Origin: Protonemura montana
Taxonomy: Eukaryota; Arthropoda; Insecta; Plecoptera; Nemouridae
Reading direction: 5' to 3'
Assembly: GCA_947568835.1 (NCBI GenBank)
Contig: OX387606.1
Coordinates: forward strand, 12,462,001-12,526,000
Length of the DNA: 64,000 bases
Within the stretch, counting starts at the first letter, position 1. Every line of letters starts with the position of its first letter. A program made the translations under genes and the position numbers. This document shows positions 58,090 to 64,000 of this stretch, one piece after another. Under the pieces are notes generated by a model. That model had not been told where the DNA came from, did not search any database, and was given only the letters and a program-made list of their open reading frames with translations.

Positions 58090-61000
58090 TTCTGATTAAT
58101 ATTGACAATTGCAACGAGGACACGTGTGCAATTAGTTGTGGTTGCAATTTTCCGAAACGTTTGAGCGGTGCATGTACGCAGTTTCCGTTTCAAACAAACT
58201 CCAATGGCCGTTTCAATTTCGATGGAGTATTACCTAATGCATGATTTAGTAAATGGATATTAGTGCAATGAAAAATGACGGAAAACATGTTTGCGTTGCA
58301 GGTAGGTACGGTTTTTTCGCCAAAATTCCCACTATATTATTTACCTATATGATTTGCGCTTTTAACATTAGGTTTGTATGAATTAGACTGAGCGAGTATT
58401 ATGCTAAATATCAAGAAAGAAAAATCCTAAAAAAGTAAAAATTTAGCTTAAATAAGTTTGAGTTTCGTATGATTTTAGCTTTATTCAGTATGAGTTTAGC
58501 CGATTTCAGTATGATCTAAGCTTAAAATCATGATTTCAAAGTCAAATTCACAGTAAATAGTAAAATTCTATCAACGAATTAAGTAACCCCATTCATTATT
58601 ACAGTATGTGTAGGTACCCAAGACACAAATGATTTGTTCCACCTTCATCTACATCAAAAGATTCCCAATCATACCGAAAACATAATTTGTATATTGTGAA
58701 GCCACACACAGTCTAGTAACATCACTCTAAAGAAACGTCAATTGTATCAATGTTTTGACAGTTACCACATCGTATTTTTTATTTTTATTTTTTACTTTTT
58801 ATCCACAAAACGGCGTAAAATAATTTCGGCTAGCGATCCACGGCGCCGTCGGGTCTGCTTTCGTGCCCGTCCGCGCCCTGCGCTACCGGGTCACCTCCAG
58901 CATGACATCCAATACGATTTAATTCAGAGAAACATTTGTCACGATAGCCGTTTTACAATTCACGTTATTGTTCGACCATATCGTACACGATAATCCGCGC
59001 ATGCAGCGTTGTGAGGTTAGGTACAAATAATTGTGGCAAACACGATACGGGTGTAGGTAGCTAGACTGGCGGACGCCGACGACAATACAGGAGTTCTAAT
59101 TTCCACGGGTATTAGCGTGAAGAATTGAGCTGAGGATCCAAGTGCATTGTAGCATTGCACGACCAGCAAACCAAGTAAATAAATATTACCTATTTCTTCA
59201 GTTGTATTCGAAAACTATTTCTTATGTTATTCTTGACATGGAATTAAATTAAAGTGTTTAGATTGAGAGAGCGAGTAGCGCTGAGAAGGTTACATTTCTA
59301 ACTTTAACAATTGTTTTAGATATATTTGTTCGATTAACAACACAGAAACGAAACAGGTAACACACCAACTGACATAAAAATTCGCAAAACTCCAAAATAG
59401 TAGATGGAAGCCACGCGTATACTGAATAATATAAAAGATTATAAATTTAAGCGTAATATTCAAAATTTTTACCCACAAATTGATGTACATAAAGCTACAA
59501 TTCAAAAATGTGTTCATTAACGCGATATTGAAAATGTAGATCCATTCGGGAGGCAAATTCTGCAAGCTACGAAAAAAACACAAACGAAAACGTTTCAAGA
59601 TTTTCTTCGCGCGTTTTCCACAGAGAGGCCGTGAGTTTTACTGCGACATTAATCAGGATATGATAGCACTGTTTCGGAACAGCGCGTACTGGATCGTCCA
59701 GGCAAGGGGTAGCGAAGCTTGCCATAGAGGCGGATACACCTACGAATATCATGGTGCCATGGAGGTGGCGCCGGACTTTCCCGGACCCTGACGCCAGCTT
59801 ATTTCAATTAAAATAATAACGCATCATCGAACTGAATCAGTATCCGAACTGATGCCCGCTTGATTACCAATACAGCAGCAACCAATTTCAAATTCCCACA
59901 TATTACTTTTTTCTCTCGTAGCAAAAAAAAAATTGGTTTAGATGAGAACAAAAATTGGTATATTGGAAAAGTTTGGACGCTCTCGCAAATGAAATAAAAC
60001 CTACGGGACTTTAGAATATTAATGCAAAAATATCCCAGATTACAGGAAAAAAAATTCTATCAGAATTCAGTAATCCAATAACAATTGGCACCACCTCCGC
60101 GAGTTACGCCTTTTTTAGCATATTTGGCGTTGCCTATTTTACCAAAAGCGTCCCATTGTTTCATTGTTTCACGCGGCTATGCGACTGACAATAAGGAGAT
60201 AATTGAATGTGACTCTAATTCACTTAAAATAATCAGAAACAAAATATCTATCATACATGTCCCTATTAGAAGTGCAGCGAATGCATACATACACACAAAC
60301 ACACACACACTTATAAATACATGGAATATACATTTGATTGACAATGCCACATCAGATCGTTCATAGAACCCGTCATATCCCGTGGCAATTAGCAAAAAGC
60401 ATTCTGCAGCCGAGTGGCTAGCCCAATACAATTGTTTTGTGCCCGTGATACATTTCTGTGTCGAGATATGATCGAATCACATATTCGGCTCTAAATGATT
60501 AATAACGTGCACCTATGGATCGGACCGGCGGAAATATTGTCTAGCACCGAGCTCTGTGAATTGCACGTCGAATTGAAGCCGACAGTCGCTTTGATTGAGA
60601 GATGTGTGAGTGATACGGACATGACATACGCATGGAAATCAATGCTAAATCTGGGTTCCGCGTTGTGCAATATCGGACTGGCCATGTGTTGCCAGTACCA
60701 CACATATTAGTGGGTATCTAGCACTATGGCTGTCCGGGCAACAGGTCCCAAAAAGCCCAGGCCACGTCGACGACGCCGTCCACGGAACGTTCATTGCGAA
60801 ACGTGATCGCGCGGGAACGAAATGTGGCAAACTCGAATGCAATTACAAGGCGGGGACGTGAAAAGCGTCAGCTGTTGCCGTTTCAGTTGCACAAAAATAA
60901 TGTCCATATTAAAAAAAAGATGGTTGGTGAAGGATATTTGCGTAATGGTTTGAGTGCGGCAGTGACGACTAAAGGTTTGAAATCCCGTGATTTCAGATTT

Positions 61001-62977
61001 CAGGCAGTGATTTGATATGAAAATCACGGCGTGATCGCGCATCGGTGATTTTCTCGGCGATCAATCAGTCATTATGTCAGAGCGTCGCTGAAAAGTGTGG
61101 GACGACGTCGGTTCGAATGACGACGCCTGGCATGACCTGTCAGTCGCGAATCTGAATTCGAGTTGACAAAAAAAAAGCGGCCCCCATTTATAATTCAGTT
61201 TGTTATCAACGCTGCGCGAAAGAATGATAGGCATGCGGGCAACGAAACTGTCAGTAAAAATGCAGTAATTCTCATCTCGATTCAGCAGCGCGACGTACAG
61301 GTACATGGGTACTTGTGGCGCTTGCAAGTTCTATAGCTCGAATGCGATAGATTGCCATGCATTATTAACAAGTTCATCATTGTTTCGGTGGTGTACACTT
61401 TTGAAACTAGGATGAATGCTTGTTATACTTATATTTTCCGTTCTTTACTTGCCTCTGTGGAATTACTTATTGCTGGCATGTAGCTGGCGGATTGTTGAGT
61501 CATTATAAAACAATTGGAAGAAAATTATTTTCCTTTGTCTTAGCAAGGAAATGCAAATGCGCGTCTGTTCCGAATATTAAAATCCAGCGCGAACAAGCAG
61601 AACTTTCCGAAAAAAAAGGTGGAAGATCTTAATGACTAGCAATGAGACATTTTGTTGAAATAAGCATTTTACCAGAAAAGAAAGCCCTCGAAATTCTGGC
61701 TCTCTCAAAATTTAGCACTCAAGATGTCGTATAAGAACCGCGATAATGCTAAAAAACAGGAGCCTTTTTAGAGCAAAGAACCTTTTTACGCTTAGAATAT
61801 TGATCTTTTAAACCACAAAGATATGAACTCGAGACAGCAGAGGGTACGCTATGAATACCAAATGTGAAAGATGGCAGCAATAATGTCTTCGGCCTCGTGA
61901 AAAGCGTATCGCACAATTTCGCAACAAAACGCTACGCGAGGTTCGCGGAAATACGAAAGTTTGACGCGCCGACACACCACCACCGCTATGGGCATAAGAA
62001 AAGAGCTCTCGGTGACAACACACTGTCAATGGGACTAATTCTTTAACTTATTTGTTTAAAACTATAATTCTGCAGTCATAGGTAGCACGTAAGAGACGAT
62101 ACCTGAATCAGGTACTAGACTGGCTTTTGTCATTCGAGCTAATGGAAAAAGGTCCTTAAACTAGAAACGGTATATTCTCTAATGGCTGGAATAGCGTTAA
62201 TGAATCTGGAATTAAGACCAAACTATATGCACGGCTTTATCTTGTGATTCTTGATAGTCATTTCTACATTCCGACATCGACCAACCCCTTGTACCACACC
62301 AACTGTAGCATGCTGTGAAAGGAGCTGAGAGGGGTGTAGTAAAGACAGGGGTGTTGACTCCGAACATTCCCGACTGCTGGCTCGTATCGCCCCGAACAAA
62401 TCAGGTGTATACGCGAGGCGCCAGGTGCGGGAAAACGTAAGCGTTAGTGGGGAAGATCCAGACGTCTGGCCACGAGCACGACGAGAACAAACACCGGGTT
62501 GTACGACGACATCGGGAAAACATTGCGAGTCCATTGCGAGAACGTGCGCCAAAGAAACTATGCACTTGCACACAACGGAATGTGTTTCTTGAGAGCGCTA
62601 GTTACCGCGTATAACTACAGTGAAAGAACTGGGATTTGAAAAAGGGTTGGTGAAAAATCGGTTCGAGCTCGGCTTTGGAAAAATAAGTTGATATAGCACC
62701 AGGAGCAAACCAGGAGCATCGCCATTCAGGACGGAGATTCAAAGAAATAATCCTATTTGGGCGCACGAAATTGCACCAAAAAACTATCCTTCCGTACTGA
62801 TGAACTAGCCTGTACCACAAAGTAAACGGCAAGGGAAAGAAATCGTGCTTTGTAAAAAAAAATCTTCTATCGAAATTATCCGAAGTCTCCAATAATGGAG
62901 TTGGACGCCGCGTGAGTGACTTCTCATCTCGCCATTTGTCTCGGCAAGTCAGCTTCATCGAGACGTTTCGTCGCTAG

Positions 62978-63030
62978 TGAACCGACGCCGACGCCGGCAA
63001 TCAGGAGGCGACGCCGCGTCGCTGCCGCCC
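62978..63030. repeat. CpG-rich GACGCCGACGCC module
   Basis: It begins TGAACCGACGCCGAC, identical over 15 bases to 36110-36124, and continues CGCCGGC and GGCGACGCCGCGTCGCTGCC. Shared start sequence suggests the two loci are copies of one dispersed family. Confidence 0.4.
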
Positions 63031-64000
63031 GACCGGGCCTATGTAGTTCGCCGGTTTCAAATCGACGAACAGGACGTGGACGAGCGACAAGCATTATAGC
63101 TATCTATTGTAATGACGACGGATGAAAATGCGTATCTTTATTCCTTCTTAAACATTTGTACTGTGAAAGGGAGAGAAGCAATCTTGTTAGAATATAGGGG
63201 ATATTTTTCGTTTTATTTAACTGTTACCCTGTCACGAGCTGACGTTCATGTCACTCAACAAATGACGAGACGACAGGACTTGGATCGATCGATATTTATT
63301 AGGCTAATGCACGAGGCCAGTTTTCAAATGGTTAGCCCCAGGCTATTTGTAAATTATTTTAGGGAAACGCATACAACAAAGTAATTGGAAAGGACATATC
63401 GTGGACATGTCGTCGGAATTCACCGGTCAAAAGCACAGAAAAATAAACTGCGGACAACAGCTGATTTAGCGCTAAGAGTTTACATGGGAAAGTTGAAGCT
63501 ACTCGGCTCGGATTCGTTTCATTACGAGCGTCCATAATTTCCATTCCGAGTTCCTTTATAGATAACTTCCATAACTTCTTTTATCTACAAGATTGTTCGT
63601 GACTAGAATGAAACTTATTCCTCTAGGTTCGCTGGTTCGTTCGCGTTCGCTCGTTGCCTCAATTCCATTCCAAGTTAATTTTCTGGATTTCGTCAATAGA
63701 GGGGAGATAGAATCACGAGCCAGATTTCATTCCCCCCATTCAATTCACTTTGATGAACCCCCAACGATATTATTTACCATTTTTACGATCGCTGTGCCGA
63801 AATCAAGCAATTTTCCTCCCCTAAAATAATACCAGTGCTCGTACTAACTTATACATCAAGGGCTGGGACCATATGTGCTCGTATTTATATTACTCGCCAT
63901 TTAGTTGGGACCTAAACTCATGGTATACAACATGTTTTTATGGTTATAAACTAAATTGTCCCAATAAATCAAATTCAGCTGCGTTGGATCAAAACTGGTA

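Larger units (their letters stand above)
53786..64000 (-). other. semaphorin 5' intron (at least 10.2 kb, runs off the window)
   Basis: I searched the minus strand for the preceding exon, expected to carry a signal peptide and a Trp/Cys-Cys-containing segment, and did not find it. No other gene was recognised. Contents: (GTT)7 at 55091-55112, CA runs near 54515, 58072 and 60291, a GTGGAGGTGCC site on the minus strand (55861-55871), and a CpG-rich module (62978-63030). Open frames here, including 62223-62573, have no recognised homology. Confidence 0.65.

Noticed and set aside
58840-58910. GC-rich patch considered as an upstream exon
   Set aside because: The minus-strand frames contain stops or no semaphorin-like residues.
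60725-60800. Candidate first semaphorin exon (contains a Cys-Cys pair near a Trp on the minus strand)
   Set aside because: The surrounding residues, frame and splice signals do not match the expected N-terminal segment.
62223-62573. 116-codon minus-strand open frame in a GC-rich patch
   Set aside because: No family resemblance; the patch may be an old repeat but nothing supports a gene.

Overview
The window is eukaryotic nuclear DNA, most likely from an arthropod and probably an insect. It holds short conserved coding exons with canonical GT/AG introns, introns up to 18 kb, AT-rich non-coding DNA with microsatellites and G/C homopolymers, and a semaphorin closest in architecture and sequence to insect Semaphorin-2A. 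The species cannot be named from the sequence. There is no sign of prokaryotic, viral or CRISPR content.

Two protein genes are supported, both on the minus strand and in tandem. (1) Positions 428-1542 carry the 5' end of a transketolase gene: three coding exons, about 143 codons, with the thiamine-diphosphate histidines at the family spacing. A TATA box and initiator-like site sit 66-99 bases upstream of the start codon. The rest of the gene lies left of the window. (2) Positions 3842-53785 carry a class 2 secreted semaphorin (Sema2a-like): 12 coding exons that join in frame without a break into 670 residues and a stop. It encodes the sema domain, PSI domain, Ig domain and a short C-terminal tail. 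The signal peptide and first ~50 residues are not visible and probably lie right of the window.

Layout, left to right: transketolase intron (1-427), transketolase exons (428-1542), its core promoter, an intergenic stretch that must include the semaphorin 3' UTR (1642-3841), a compact 3' half of the semaphorin gene (exons 3842-8127, short introns), then progressively larger introns (5.2, 2.1, 11.4, 8.0, 18.3 and >10.2 kb) separating small 5' exons at 13378, 15765, 27252, 35299 and 53698. About 96% of the window is non-coding.

The introns hold the more unusual material: a 5S-rRNA-like SINE-type element (about 25411-25815), a five-unit ~73-bp tandem repeat whose units carry a hairpin (41038-41418), a dispersed family of CpG-rich GACGCCGACG/GACGTCG modules with inverted repeats (18057, 36110, 40510, 52352, 62978), a CpG-rich block with a 14-bp palindrome (46389), many long poly-C/G tracts, and one unusually long unexplained ORF on the opposite strand (34450-35154). 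No new multi-gene biological system was found. The two genes are not known to work together; transketolase is a cytosolic metabolic enzyme and Sema2a is an extracellular guidance cue.
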